Below are positions 9,501-16,018 of a stretch of 22,993 nt of DNA, piece after piece. The notes under the pieces were generated by a model. That model was not told where the DNA came from, searched no databases, and was given only the letters and a program-made list of their open reading frames with translations. A program made the translations under genes and the position numbers. The DNA is from Prevotellaceae bacterium UBA4361. GTDB lineage: Bacteria; Bacteroidota; Bacteroidia; Bacteroidales; Bacteroidaceae. How positions within the stretch are numbered: position 1 is the first letter of the stretch; every line of letters begins with the position of its first letter. The stretch spans positions 1 to 22,993 of the forward strand of contig DGSN01000076.1 of NCBI GenBank assembly GCA_002393575.1. Direction: 5' to 3'.

Positions 9501-11226
9501 GCTGAACGACAGCGCCGACGTGGAACTCAAGCACGGACAGAACTCCAAGCGCATCGTAGTTCGCGCCAAGACAAAGGAGGGCAAGACCTACGATTTGAAA
9601 TATAAGAAGGTGGATGCCAACACCATCAGAATCAAGAACCATGACTCCACTACCGTTGAAGTGTTCGTGACAGCCAAACCAAAGCTGGAGGAAAAGGGAT
9701 GGTATAAGACAGCGCAAGTAATTGCTCGCGGACTGATGCTGATTCGTAACGCCAGCTTCTCATATCGCAACACCTACGCTTTGACCCTCCCTGGATTTGC
9801 CACAGAAGTGGGTGACGCTTTCGGACAGAAACGAGTTGGCGGAATGCTCTCGCCAGGTCTCGACTTCGCATTCGGTGCCATAGGCAACGGCTACATCGAG
9901 AAAGCTGCCAGAAACGGCTGGCTCATGCAGAACGACGCCAGCATCACCACTCCTGCCACCACTGCCGCCATGGAAGACCTTCAGCTGCGCATGACTCTCG
10001 AACCAGTCCGCGACCTGAAGATTGACCTCAACGCATCCCAAAGAAGGAACAAGACACGCAGCGTGCAGTTCATGTATCAAGGAATGCCAACCACACAGAG
10101 CGGTAGCTTCGAAATGACTGTCATCACAGCCAAGACTGCATTCAAGAGCTCAGGCAACATCAACAACGACTACCACTCCGATACATTCAGCAAATTCATT
10201 GAAAACATCCAAACCATCCATCAGCGCGTAGAAGCACAGTATGAGGGAACCACCTACCCTGCTGGTGCAGGCGATTTGGCAGGGAAGCCTTTCAACCGAG
10301 AGAATGGAGGCGTAGATAACTATTCAGCCGACGTGCTCATCCCAGCCTTCCTCTCTGCCTACTCAGGCGGAAACGCATCAAAGCAGAGCCTCTCCATCTT
10401 CCCTGCTCTTACAAAGATGATGCCAAACTGGAAAATCACCTACAGCGGATTGACAAAACTGCCATGGTTTGCCGACCGCTTCAAGAGCTTCAACGTGAAC
10501 CACGCTTACAAGAGCATCTACTCCGTAGGCTCCTACAACACGTTCAACTCATGGATGGAATACATGGGCGACCTCGGTTTCGTGAAGAATGTCACCACTG
10601 GCAACCCTGTGCCAAGCAGCATGTACAACGTCTCGACTGTCAGCATCAACGAATCCTTCTCGCCACTCATCGGTGTCGATATGACGTTCAACAACGGGCT
10701 GACCACCAAGTTCGAATACAAGAAGACGCGCGTGCTCAACCTCTCGATGACATCCGTTTCGCTCACCGAGAATTTCTCCGACGACATCGTTGTGGGATTC
10801 GGCTACAAAATCAAAGACATCAATCTCTTTGGTGCAAAGAACATACAGAATCCTGAAAAGTCGAAGAAGAACAAAAAGAGCAAGAAGGGCAAGAACGCAA
10901 AAGAGGACGACTCGAAGTCAAACACCAACAACAGGTCAAGGTCCAGCAACACCCGAACCGTGAGCCACGACCTCAACCTGCGTGCCGACTTCTCCTATCG
11001 TATGCAGAATTCCCTCAACCGAAACATCCAGACACTCATCACAACGGCAACGAATGGAACAACCGCCTACAAGTTGGCCCTTGCAGCCGACTACACCTTC
11101 TCGCGCCTGCTCACCATGAGTGCCTACATGGACTGGCAGAAGAACGTGCCACTCGTTTCCACATCATCTTATCCAACAACGACTGCCGACTTCGGCATCT
11201 CAGTGAAATTCTCACTCACACGTTGA
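3586..11226 (+). CDS. sprA: SprA/Sov, outer-membrane translocon of the type IX secretion system
   Basis: SprA (Sov in Porphyromonas) is the giant beta-barrel that carries type IX cargo across the outer membrane. This protein has 2546 residues, the expected size (roughly 2400-2500 in other Bacteroidota). It starts with a TTG codon giving MKNLKYRLLYLLLGIALVAM, a signal peptide; the next Met (residue 20) would destroy it. The body is rich in alternating aromatic/polar strands (for example YSYSWQRISPKYNPFD), and it ends in a beta strand, FGISVKFSLTR. Family-typical stretches include KIFGPGGVQIKSQGSAELKF and YIDDFESTKSGID. Oddities: residues 41-54 are encoded by a dispersed DNA repeat, and two Lys/Ala/Asp/Ser-rich low-complexity insertions lie at about 1921-1966 and 2423-2458. 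It is the first gene of a three-gene overlapping unit, overlapping the next gene by one base. Identification is confident; cargo is unknown. Confidence 0.95.
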   Translation: MKNLKYRLLYLLLGIALVAMAAPTLTSDLLTVDTEGWRIESLTPNPSPKGEGSGMKNEKYSSPLQANSHPSLPLLPPDSLARKVKKTDYPHGDRPKDYPYDLNDPDNLKPEVGEWDEKLGMYRVGAKLGDNFLSAPYLMSAEEYMKWTERQGMESYFRDRNDSLFVRKGKEKFDFTNMHFDLGPAEKIFGPGGVQIKSQGSAELKFGYNYKFTDNPSLSERNRKVSSFEFDEKINLSMNAKVGDKMDFNINYNTDATFDFDSKNLKLQYEGKEDEIVKLIEAGNISFPSNNSLVTGASTLFGIRTDLQFGKLNLQTVVSQKKSSSKSVGSQGGSQLTPFDIQAYDYDENRHFFLAHYFRDNYNAACATLPTVTSGVTINRVEIWVTNTSGHTENTRNIIGLVDLGEGTRISNKNWRSSGSRFPQNNANDLYSIILSDYAEARVIDQTSTALDGIMEGGVDYEKIENARLLSSSEYTLNSHLGYVSLKTTMQPNQVLAIAFEYTAGGTTYQVGEFSADVKDSEKALLVKLLKNTNNSPRMGNWDLMMKNVYALRAQSVQKEKFKLDVKYLSDTTGVNLNYLPEEPWKQTTLLKMMNLDRLDDNNKTNPNGKFDFIENYTVQPSQGRIIFPVVEPFGDWLRQQIGNDAIANKYCYDELYDSTKVVAKQVSEKNKFSLVGEYKGSSSGEIDLGSMNIPQGSVKVTAGGVELIEGTDYEVDYTLGKVTILNQSILDAGTNVSATFESTSEYSMMRKTMLGVNWTYDFTKNFQLGGTFMRLTEKALTTKVGMGSEPLNNTIWGLNLNWKQQSQWLTNVLDKIPLIDVTQPSSISLSAEMAQLIAGEAKGVQGRASYIDDFESTKSGIDQSSPQAWMLASTPSEMQYSNLSNDVKYGYNRALLAWYNIDPLFTRRNSSLTPGHLKGDLHQLSNHYVREVYIREVYPNKDVNQGESNTLPILNVAYYPNERGPYNLDTDVDQRGRLNNPSKRWGGMMRKLDTSDFETANVQYIEFWLLDPFIYSRDKMGNYGGDFYINLGDVSEDVLKDGKKFYESGMPVNGTNYLETTWGRVPNAKSVVYSFSTESGARQKQDIGLNGLADADERNYGIYSDYLAAIKSKVDADVYDSLYNDPAGDDYHFFRGTDYDEKKASILERYKRINGVEGNSPNSSDSGESYSTAYKTTPDVEDVNQDYTMNEYENYFRYKVSIRPEDLVVGHNFIVDARKTNVKLRNDSTEEATWYQFRIPVDQYEKKEGSINDFSSIRFMRMYLTNFEQPIILRFASLDLVRGEWRNYTQPLFTGEQPSVSGTVRTAAVNIEENNDKTPVNYVLPPGISRVTDPNQSQITQENEQALSIIVENLSSGDARGVYKTMNLDLRKYKHLQMFIHANALENDKSLQDNQMSAFIRLGSDNKSNYYEYEVPLKLTPEGRYDTYTTEGCVAVWPEENMVDIDFELLTNAKHERNKARNSGEASYTKLFSVYDENRPNNKISVMGNPSLGEIKTVMIGVRNNGRRTGSVEVWVNELRMQGYNNEGGWAAQGNMNVQLSDLGSVNVTGHIETAGFGGLEQGVSQRSDKNQYEWSITTNFELGKLFPVKWKMHLPLYYSYSWQRISPKYNPFDTDMLLKDALDELEGAARDSLKSITETLTKNKNFSLTNWKSNYQSRKPMPFDPANFSLTYSHSKRLKEGETIVYENDENWKGNLSYNYSPKYKTWEPFKKMKGKSKWLDIIKAQNLNYLPQSFSFNTDILRSYYELQERDIDAGTKLPVTFSEQFLWNRDLSIRWDIFKSLKLSWTSATHAEIEEPYVVINKSLYPDEYSAWKDSVRHSILSFGRPLTYNSTFNGSYQLPLSKIPALDWISADGSYNSTYGWTRGTKLESGKSLGHTAVSTRNISINGKINFETLYKKSKFLEETNKRFSGSSRQTKSRTTASKNSKNAKDAKDGKDDKNAKGTKNAKDAKGSKADEKKSKGFTKEVVLNDSADVELKHGQNSKRIVVRAKTKEGKTYDLKYKKVDANTIRIKNHDSTTVEVFVTAKPKLEEKGWYKTAQVIARGLMLIRNASFSYRNTYALTLPGFATEVGDAFGQKRVGGMLSPGLDFAFGAIGNGYIEKAARNGWLMQNDASITTPATTAAMEDLQLRMTLEPVRDLKIDLNASQRRNKTRSVQFMYQGMPTTQSGSFEMTVITAKTAFKSSGNINNDYHSDTFSKFIENIQTIHQRVEAQYEGTTYPAGAGDLAGKPFNRENGGVDNYSADVLIPAFLSAYSGGNASKQSLSIFPALTKMMPNWKITYSGLTKLPWFADRFKSFNVNHAYKSIYSVGSYNTFNSWMEYMGDLGFVKNVTTGNPVPSSMYNVSTVSINESFSPLIGVDMTFNNGLTTKFEYKKTRVLNLSMTSVSLTENFSDDIVVGFGYKIKDINLFGAKNIQNPEKSKKNKKSKKGKNAKEDDSKSNTNNRSRSSNTRTVSHDLNLRADFSYRMQNSLNRNIQTLITTATNGTTAYKLALAADYTFSRLLTMSAYMDWQKNVPLVSTSSYPTTTADFGISVKFSLTR
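3706..3745. repeat. G/C-rich dispersed repeat inside the sprA reading frame
   Basis: This 40-nt block (containing CCCCTCTCCAAAGGGCGAGG) is repeated with one mismatch at 18914-18953, an intergenic site. Here it is read in frame as SLTPNPSPKGEGSG (sprA residues 41-54). Directly after it, GGAATGAAGAATGAGAAA resembles the heptamer repeats and encodes MKNEK. The repeat contains a CCCCTC/GAGGGG hairpin. Confidence 0.85.
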
Positions 11227-11915
11227 TGAATCCATCAAAACAAGTTAGCGAAGCCATCGAACAGAAGCAATGGGACAAGCTCCCGCTTCTGTTCAATGCC
11301 CTGTCGAATGCACAATTCCGACGGACAGAGAGCCATCTGCGACAAACAGTGCTTCCCAAGCTGAAAAACGACGATTTCTGGGAAACACTCTATCACCTTA
11401 TTATATATAGACCGCAGGCATTCCTCTCTGGCATTCTCGCCATCGAGCATCTGGCAAAAGACGGCACCCTCTCTTACGACAACGACGGAGCCCAACTGCT
11501 GGCAGCCTCCATCGATGCCACCCAAGTGCAGAAAATCGTCAGCATGGCAGTACCCAAACTCGTCACCGAAGAACAGGTGTTGGGCATCTTCGAACTCTTC
11601 CATTTCCACGACGAGAAGAAGCAAGTGGCAGTGCTCATCCAGACACACACTCCCCTCACCTACTACCACATCTTCCGCACACTCCAGCACATTCCCGACC
11701 ATCGGGAACTCGCTCTGCGCACCTGTCGCTACATGCTGAAGAAAGGTGACGACATGTCGTTCAACATGGCAGCCATCCTCCGAGCCTATTTCGGACTGAA
11801 CGAAATCACCCACCAGCTATCGCTGAAAATCGAGCCTTACGAACTATCCTACCTCGAAACATCCTACGAAAAATTCAAATATGCCCTCGAAGGCAAAAAA
11901 CCAACCATTATATGA
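11226..11915 (+). CDS. Conserved-looking protein of unknown function, coupled to sprA
   Basis: I do not recognise this 229-residue protein. It begins MNPSKQVSEAIEQKQWDKLP, has no signal peptide or membrane segment, and looks all-helical, with amphipathic stretches such as LRQTVLPKLKNDDFWETLYH. No catalytic motif stands out. The ATG at 11226 shares its A with the sprA stop (TGATG), and the gene ends in ATATGA, overlapping the protease start by four bases, so its translation is probably coupled on both sides. A TTG three bases upstream is an alternative start. The position suggests a cytoplasmic partner of the sprA/protease unit, but this is inference only. Reading-frame integrity and tight packing make it a real gene. 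Confidence 0.8.
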   Translation: MNPSKQVSEAIEQKQWDKLPLLFNALSNAQFRRTESHLRQTVLPKLKNDDFWETLYHLIIYRPQAFLSGILAIEHLAKDGTLSYDNDGAQLLAASIDATQVQKIVSMAVPKLVTEEQVLGIFELFHFHDEKKQVAVLIQTHTPLTYYHIFRTLQHIPDHRELALRTCRYMLKKGDDMSFNMAAILRAYFGLNEITHQLSLKIEPYELSYLETSYEKFKYALEGKKPTII

Positions 11916-13315
11916 AAACATTCCTACTCTCAGCAGCATTTGCCCTCACAGCAACAATCGCTGCCCATGCACAAGAACAAAGTGAGTTCACACCCATCTA
12001 TAAGTACCGCATCTGTTTGAAAGACAAGAAGGGAACTGAATTCTCCTTGAAGCATCCCGAGCAGTTCCTCTCGCAGAAATCCATCGAGCGACGCCGTCGT
12101 CAGAAACTGAAAGTGAACAAAACCGACCTGCCTGTCAGTCGCACCTATCTCAACGAGATACAGGCAACAGGCGTGAAAATTCTCTCCACCAGCAAATGGA
12201 ACAACACTGTGCTCGTGCAGACTACCGACACGTCCCTCATCTCCCAAATCGCAGCACTCAAGTGCGTGACCAACACAAAGCGCGTAGCCATCTACACACG
12301 GCCAGAAAACAAAGACACCATCGACCGTTTCCAGCGCATCGTTCCCGATTCCGTACCACGCTACAAATCCCGCTCACAATACAACAACTATGCGAAATTC
12401 GACTCGCTCCAATCCATTTACGGACTGGCAACCCGCCAAATCGAGCAACTCAACGGAGCCCCTCTCCACGAGAAAGGCTACCGTGGCAAAGGCATGACCA
12501 TCGCCATCATCGACGGCGGATTCTACAATGCCGACATCATCCCCATGCTCAAGAACGTCCGCATCCTCGGCACGAAAGACTTCGTGACACCAGGTGGCAA
12601 CGTCTATGAAAACGAGTCGCATGGCATGATGGTACTCTCCTGCATGGCAACCAACACCCCCAACCTCTTCGTCGGCACCGCTCCCGAAGCATCCTACTGG
12701 CTTATCCGCAGCGAAGACGGCGACACAGAACAAATCGTGGAAGAAGACAACTGGGCAGCAGCCATCGAATTTGCCGACAGCGTAGGAGCCGACATAGTCA
12801 ACACCTCCCTCGGCTATTCCATCCTCGACCGCAAAGAGGACAACGTGAAGTATTGGGAAATGGACGGACACCAGCACATCGCCTCCAACTCAGCATCCAT
12901 GATGGCAAGCAAAGGCATGATACTCTGCAACTCAGCAGGAAACGAAGCCATGAAAGCATGGAAACTCATCAGCGTCCCAGCCGATGCCGACGACGTGCTC
13001 ACCGTGGGCGCAGTCAATCCCCACGGAGTGAACACCCTCTTCTCCTCCCTCGGCAACACCTCCGACGGACGCATCAAGCCCGATGTCATGTCGCAAGGCG
13101 AATACTGCACCGTCATGAACGTGGATGGCACCATCACCCATGCCAACGGCACCAGCTTCGCCTCCCCTATCCTCTGCGGCATGGTAGCCTGCTACTGGCA
13201 AGCCAACCCAACCAAGACAGCCCACCAAATCATGGAAGAAATCCGTCAGCGTGGCAACAACGTGGAGCATCCCAACAACGTCTTCGGCTACGGCATCCCA
13301 GACTTCGGGAAATAA
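11912..13315 (+). CDS. Secreted subtilisin-like serine protease (S8 family)
   Basis: The protein is exported through Sec (MKTFLLSAAFALTATIAAHA, then QEQ) and should be periplasmic, surface-bound or extracellular. The S8 catalytic set is complete: Asp201 in IAIIDGGF, His237 in ESHGMMV, the oxyanion Asn344 in CNSAGNE, and Ser415 in NGTSFASP. About 180 residues precede the catalytic domain and may act as a prodomain; they include a basic ERRRRQKLK (about 59-67). It ends GYGIPDFGK shortly after the catalytic serine helix and shows no type IX C-terminal sorting domain, despite lying downstream of sprA. The start overlaps the upstream gene as ATGA, indicating coupled expression. A strong hairpin terminator follows 35 nt after the stop. 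Substrate is unknown. Confidence 0.92.
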   Translation: MKTFLLSAAFALTATIAAHAQEQSEFTPIYKYRICLKDKKGTEFSLKHPEQFLSQKSIERRRRQKLKVNKTDLPVSRTYLNEIQATGVKILSTSKWNNTVLVQTTDTSLISQIAALKCVTNTKRVAIYTRPENKDTIDRFQRIVPDSVPRYKSRSQYNNYAKFDSLQSIYGLATRQIEQLNGAPLHEKGYRGKGMTIAIIDGGFYNADIIPMLKNVRILGTKDFVTPGGNVYENESHGMMVLSCMATNTPNLFVGTAPEASYWLIRSEDGDTEQIVEEDNWAAAIEFADSVGADIVNTSLGYSILDRKEDNVKYWEMDGHQHIASNSASMMASKGMILCNSAGNEAMKAWKLISVPADADDVLTVGAVNPHGVNTLFSSLGNTSDGRIKPDVMSQGEYCTVMNVDGTITHANGTSFASPILCGMVACYWQANPTKTAHQIMEEIRQRGNNVEHPNNVFGYGIPDFGK

Positions 13316-13349
13316 AACCGAACAACTTTCACATATCAAACAACCACTT

Positions 13350-13395
13350 AAGGGCTTTCAACCAAAAAAGGATGAAAGCTCTTCTTGTTTTTCAT
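13350..13395 (+). terminator. Intrinsic terminator of the sprA-protease unit
   Basis: AAGGGCTTTCA (13350-13360) pairs with TGAAAGCTCTT (13373-13383) as an 11-bp stem with one G-U pair and a 12-nt A-rich loop. It is followed by CTTGTTTTTCATT. Confidence 0.75.
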
Positions 13396-13450
13396 TAGTA
13401 TAGAACAAAGTCATACCCTAACAACATTTTAGCAAAAAACAAACAGATTC

Positions 13451-13482
13451 TTTGCTCATTTCTGAAATGTTTTGTATTTTTG
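13451..13482 (+). promoter_or_regulatory. Strong Bacteroidota-type promoter upstream of a structured RNA
   Basis: TTTG (13451-13454), a 20-nt spacer, then TATTTTTG (13475-13482) is a perfect match to the consensus. Transcription should start near 13488, exactly where a 7-bp hairpin (GTTCGGG 13489-13495 with CCCGAAC 13504-13510) begins. There are about 305 nt between this start and the first coding ATG at 13793. Confidence 0.75.
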
Positions 13483-13487
13483 CCATC

Positions 13488-13743
13488 GGTTCGGGGGAGA
13501 AATCCCGAACAATAACAAAGCATTCGCTATTATTTCGCGTTCAGCCAAAAGCGTAGGAAACTTATTGGAAATAACAACGTACAGAAATAATATGTGATAG
13601 GTGTTCGGTATGGACATCTTTGGCATCTATAATAAAGCAATGCATTCACGCTATGGCGTGTTGCATTCTTGTTTAGATGTCTGAGGTTTCCATCCTACGC
13701 TGCCTCAAAGCTGAACGCAAATAAGGTGCATCACGCCTTTTTT
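13488..13743 (+). ncRNA. Candidate structured non-coding RNA, 6S-like rod fold
   Basis: No credible ORF is seen here, but nested long-range pairing is strong. GCGTTCAGC (13537-13545) pairs perfectly with GCTGAACGC (13710-13718), and AGCGTAGGA (13550-13558) with TCCTACGCT (13693-13701). After a large asymmetric loop, GACATCT (13613-13619) pairs with AGATGTC (13675-13681). The tip is AATGCA/TGCATT (13639-13644, 13662-13667) and CACGC/GCGTG (13647-13651, 13656-13660) around TATG. The 3' end is GGTGCATCACGCC followed by TTTTTT. A promoter plus rod with an open central bubble fits 6S RNA or the Bacteroidales-1 RNA described in this order (suggested to be 6S). I cannot confirm the family; a cis-leader of the next gene is the alternative. 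Confidence 0.55.
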
Positions 13744-13790
13744 GCGTCTTGGCGTGATTGATAGTTGGATGCATCTTCAACTATCAATCA
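13730..13790 (+). promoter_or_regulatory. Mutually exclusive hairpins ending 2 nt before the methyltransferase ATG
   Basis: TGATTGATAGTTG (13755-13767) and CAACTATCAATCA (13778-13790) form a perfect 13-bp stem with a 10-nt loop, ending two bases before ATG 13793. A second stem, ATCACGCC (13730-13737) with GGCGTGAT (13751-13758), shares TGAT with it, so both cannot form together. The upstream arm also overlaps the putative terminator of the RNA gene (ending at 13743). This resembles an attenuator or start-site sequestering switch. Confidence 0.5.
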
Positions 13791-13792
13791 TT

Positions 13793-14824
13793 ATGGCTAA
13801 GAGAATATTGGATACCGCAAAGACTGCGAAAAAAGATGAGTTCTATACCCAACTAACTGATATAGAACGCGAGTTGCAACACTATTGGCAACATTTTCGA
13901 GGAAAGACGGTCTTGTGTAATTGCGACGACCCTTACGAAAGCAACTTCTTCAAATACTTTGCTTTACGCTTTAATCAGTTAGGTTTGAAAAAACTGATTT
14001 GTACTTGCTATGATGGTTCTCCAGTAGCTGGAACCCAACTTTCACTATTTTCACTCGATGCTGAAGGAAACGAGAAAAGGACCGCTTACAAAGTGGAAAT
14101 TACGGAAGTCAAAGACATGAATGGGGATGGTGCAGTAGATTTAACAGATGTGGAATATCTAATTAAAAACGACAAAAACGTTCTGTCTGTCCTGCGAGGC
14201 AATGGAGATTTCCGTTCTCATGAGTGTATCGAATTACTGAAACAAGCTGACATCGTGGTTACAAATCCACCATTCTCTTTATTTAGAGAATATATAGGGC
14301 AATTAATGGAGTACGAGAAGAACTTCCTAATAATAGGAAATGTAAACGCAATTACTTATAAAGATGTTTTTCCATTGATTAAAGAAAACAAATTGTGGTT
14401 CGGTCCAAGTATAACAAGTGGAGACCGAAAATTTAATGTACCAGAAAATTATCCTTTGAATGCAGCAGGTTGTGGAATAGACACTGATGGCAGAAGATAT
14501 ATTCGTGTAAAAGGTGTAAGATGGTTTACAAATCTCGATCATAATAAACGACATGAAATAATGGATTTAGTATGTCGTTATTCACCAGAGGAGTATCCTT
14601 CTTATGACAATTACAATGCAATAAACATCAATAAAACCCAAGATATTCCATGTGACTTTAATGGAATAATGGGTGTTCCTATTACTTTCTTAGACAAATA
14701 CAATCCGGATCAGTTCGAGATTATAAAATTCCGAAAAGGGAACGATGATAAAGATTTGTGCATAAAAGGCAAATGCCCATATTTCAGAATCCTTATTCGC
14801 AACAAACACCCAAAATCCTTATGA
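13793..14824 (+). CDS. EcoRI-family adenine-specific DNA methyltransferase
   Basis: Predicted to transfer a methyl group from S-adenosylmethionine to N6 of adenine in DNA. The 343-residue protein starts MAKRILDTAKTAKKDEFYTQ and has the N6-adenine/amino-methylase catalytic motif as TNPPF (N158-F161) after ADIVV. Overall layout and size match the EcoRI methylase family (M.EcoRI is 326 residues). LCNCDDPYESNFFKYF (41-56) occupies the place of the usual cofactor motif. An EF-hand/dockerin-like loop DMNGDGAVDLTD (108-119) lies between them. I chose ATG 13793 over ATG 13769 and TTG 13742, because those place the hairpin arms in the coding region and add residues not resembling the family start. The gene is markedly AT-rich (25% GC at 14341-14400, against 58% in sprA 6301-6360), suggesting recent transfer. 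It overlaps the nuclease gene by 4 nt. Recognition sequence cannot be inferred. Confidence 0.88.
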   Translation: MAKRILDTAKTAKKDEFYTQLTDIERELQHYWQHFRGKTVLCNCDDPYESNFFKYFALRFNQLGLKKLICTCYDGSPVAGTQLSLFSLDAEGNEKRTAYKVEITEVKDMNGDGAVDLTDVEYLIKNDKNVLSVLRGNGDFRSHECIELLKQADIVVTNPPFSLFREYIGQLMEYEKNFLIIGNVNAITYKDVFPLIKENKLWFGPSITSGDRKFNVPENYPLNAAGCGIDTDGRRYIRVKGVRWFTNLDHNKRHEIMDLVCRYSPEEYPSYDNYNAININKTQDIPCDFNGIMGVPITFLDKYNPDQFEIIKFRKGNDDKDLCIKGKCPYFRILIRNKHPKSL

Positions 14825-15945
14825 TGACGATTAATCAAATAAAAGTAACCGTGGGCGAAATCACCCGTGGTTATATAAACAATGACGAACAAGGCGTTCG
14901 TGGTTATGACGGACAACTTGACATTCGTCCACCCTATCAGCGCGAATTCATATACAGCGAGAAAGAGCAACAAGCAGTCATCAACACAGTACTCCTTGGA
15001 TATCCACTGAATGTGATGTATTGGGTAAAACGGTCGGAAGGTGCCGAGTGCCCATACGAAGTGATGGATGGACAGCAACGCACCTTGTCACTATGTGAAT
15101 ATGTGGCAGGTAAATTCAGTTTCGATTTCAAAAACTTCTTCAATCAGCCCGAAGACGTCCAAAAGAAAATTCTCAACTATCCTTTGACCATCTATGTTTG
15201 TGAAGGCGAACCATCAGAGAAACTGGAATGGTTCAAAACCATCAACATTGCAGGAAAGGCACTAAATGAGCAAGAAATCAACAATGCCATCTATGCAGGT
15301 CCGTTTGTCAGCGATGCAAAACGCCATTTTTCGAAATCGAATTGTGGTGCTTATCGATTAGGCAAAGACTTAGTGAACGGAACACCTATCCGCCAAGATT
15401 TTCTCAAGAAAGCACTGGAATGGATGGCTGAACACGAAACACGCATGGGAAAACGACAGTCTGTAGTTGGTTATATGGCAGAACATCAGCACGACCCCAA
15501 TGCAAACAACCTTTGGACATACTTCCAGAATGTGCTGAATTGGGCTATTACGAATTTTGAAATGAAAAAATTCAAGAAAATCATGAAGGGATTGGATTGG
15601 GCATTGCTTTACGACCGTTATCATCAAAAAACGCTAAACACAGCCGAAATGTGGAAGCAAATCTCAGCCCTGATGCTTGACGGCGAAATACAAAAACAGC
15701 AAGGCATCATCCCATACGTTCTCACTGGGGATGAACATTATCTTGATTTGCGTGCATTCCCCGAAGACATCAAAAATGCTGTATGGGAAAAGCAGAATCA
15801 CATTTGTCCTCATTGCGGTAAGGAGTTCGACTTCGAATTCATGGAAGGTGACCACATCACTCCTTGGCGTGAAGGGGGCAGAACCGTCATCGAAAACTGC
15901 CAAATGCTTTGCAAAGAATGCAACCGAAGAAAAGGTTGCAAATAA
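14821..15945 (+). CDS. DUF262-HNH nuclease (GmrSD/SspE-like), probable restriction partner
   Basis: A 374-residue two-domain protein. The N-terminal DUF262 (ParB-like NTPase) region has RPPYQREF (36-43) and the nucleotide-site motif DGQQR (83-87). The C-terminus is an HNH nuclease: zinc cysteines C329/C332 and C364/C367, catalytic D344-H345 in GDHITPW, and N359. All key residues are intact. Related DUF262 nucleases (GmrSD, BrxU, SspE) cut phage DNA, often in response to base or backbone modification. Here the gene begins with ATGATG, the first ATG overlapping the methylase stop (ATGA), so the two are translated together. It may therefore cut unmethylated DNA, as in a classical restriction-modification pair, or read the partner's mark; sequence does not decide. 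GC content is intermediate (35% at 15121-15180). Confidence 0.88.
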   Translation: MMTINQIKVTVGEITRGYINNDEQGVRGYDGQLDIRPPYQREFIYSEKEQQAVINTVLLGYPLNVMYWVKRSEGAECPYEVMDGQQRTLSLCEYVAGKFSFDFKNFFNQPEDVQKKILNYPLTIYVCEGEPSEKLEWFKTINIAGKALNEQEINNAIYAGPFVSDAKRHFSKSNCGAYRLGKDLVNGTPIRQDFLKKALEWMAEHETRMGKRQSVVGYMAEHQHDPNANNLWTYFQNVLNWAITNFEMKKFKKIMKGLDWALLYDRYHQKTLNTAEMWKQISALMLDGEIQKQQGIIPYVLTGDEHYLDLRAFPEDIKNAVWEKQNHICPHCGKEFDFEFMEGDHITPWREGGRTVIENCQMLCKECNRRKGCK

Positions 15946-15953
15946 CAAATAAT

Positions 15954-15972
15954 GAAGAATGTTCTATTCTTC
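15954..15972 (+). terminator. Possible weak terminator after the DUF262-HNH gene
   Basis: GAAGAAT (15954-15960) pairs with ATTCTTC (15966-15972) around GTTCT, nine bases after the stop codon. No U-tract follows, and the left arm is a single unit of the heptamer repeat, so the function is uncertain. Confidence 0.3.
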
Positions 15973-16018
15973 CATTAGCGATTACTCTTTTCCATCTTAT
16001 TATACATTGATGTAAAAA

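Noticed and set aside
13488..13743. SRP RNA or tmRNA as identity of the structured RNA
   Set aside because: No SRP tetraloop context (GGAAG/AGCAGC-like) and no tRNA-like ends or tag-peptide frame were seen.
13742..13792. Upstream TTG/ATG starts for the methyltransferase
   Set aside because: They would translate through the 13-bp hairpin and add residues unlike the family start; MAKRILDTAKTAKKDEFYTQ from 13793 is the natural N-terminus.
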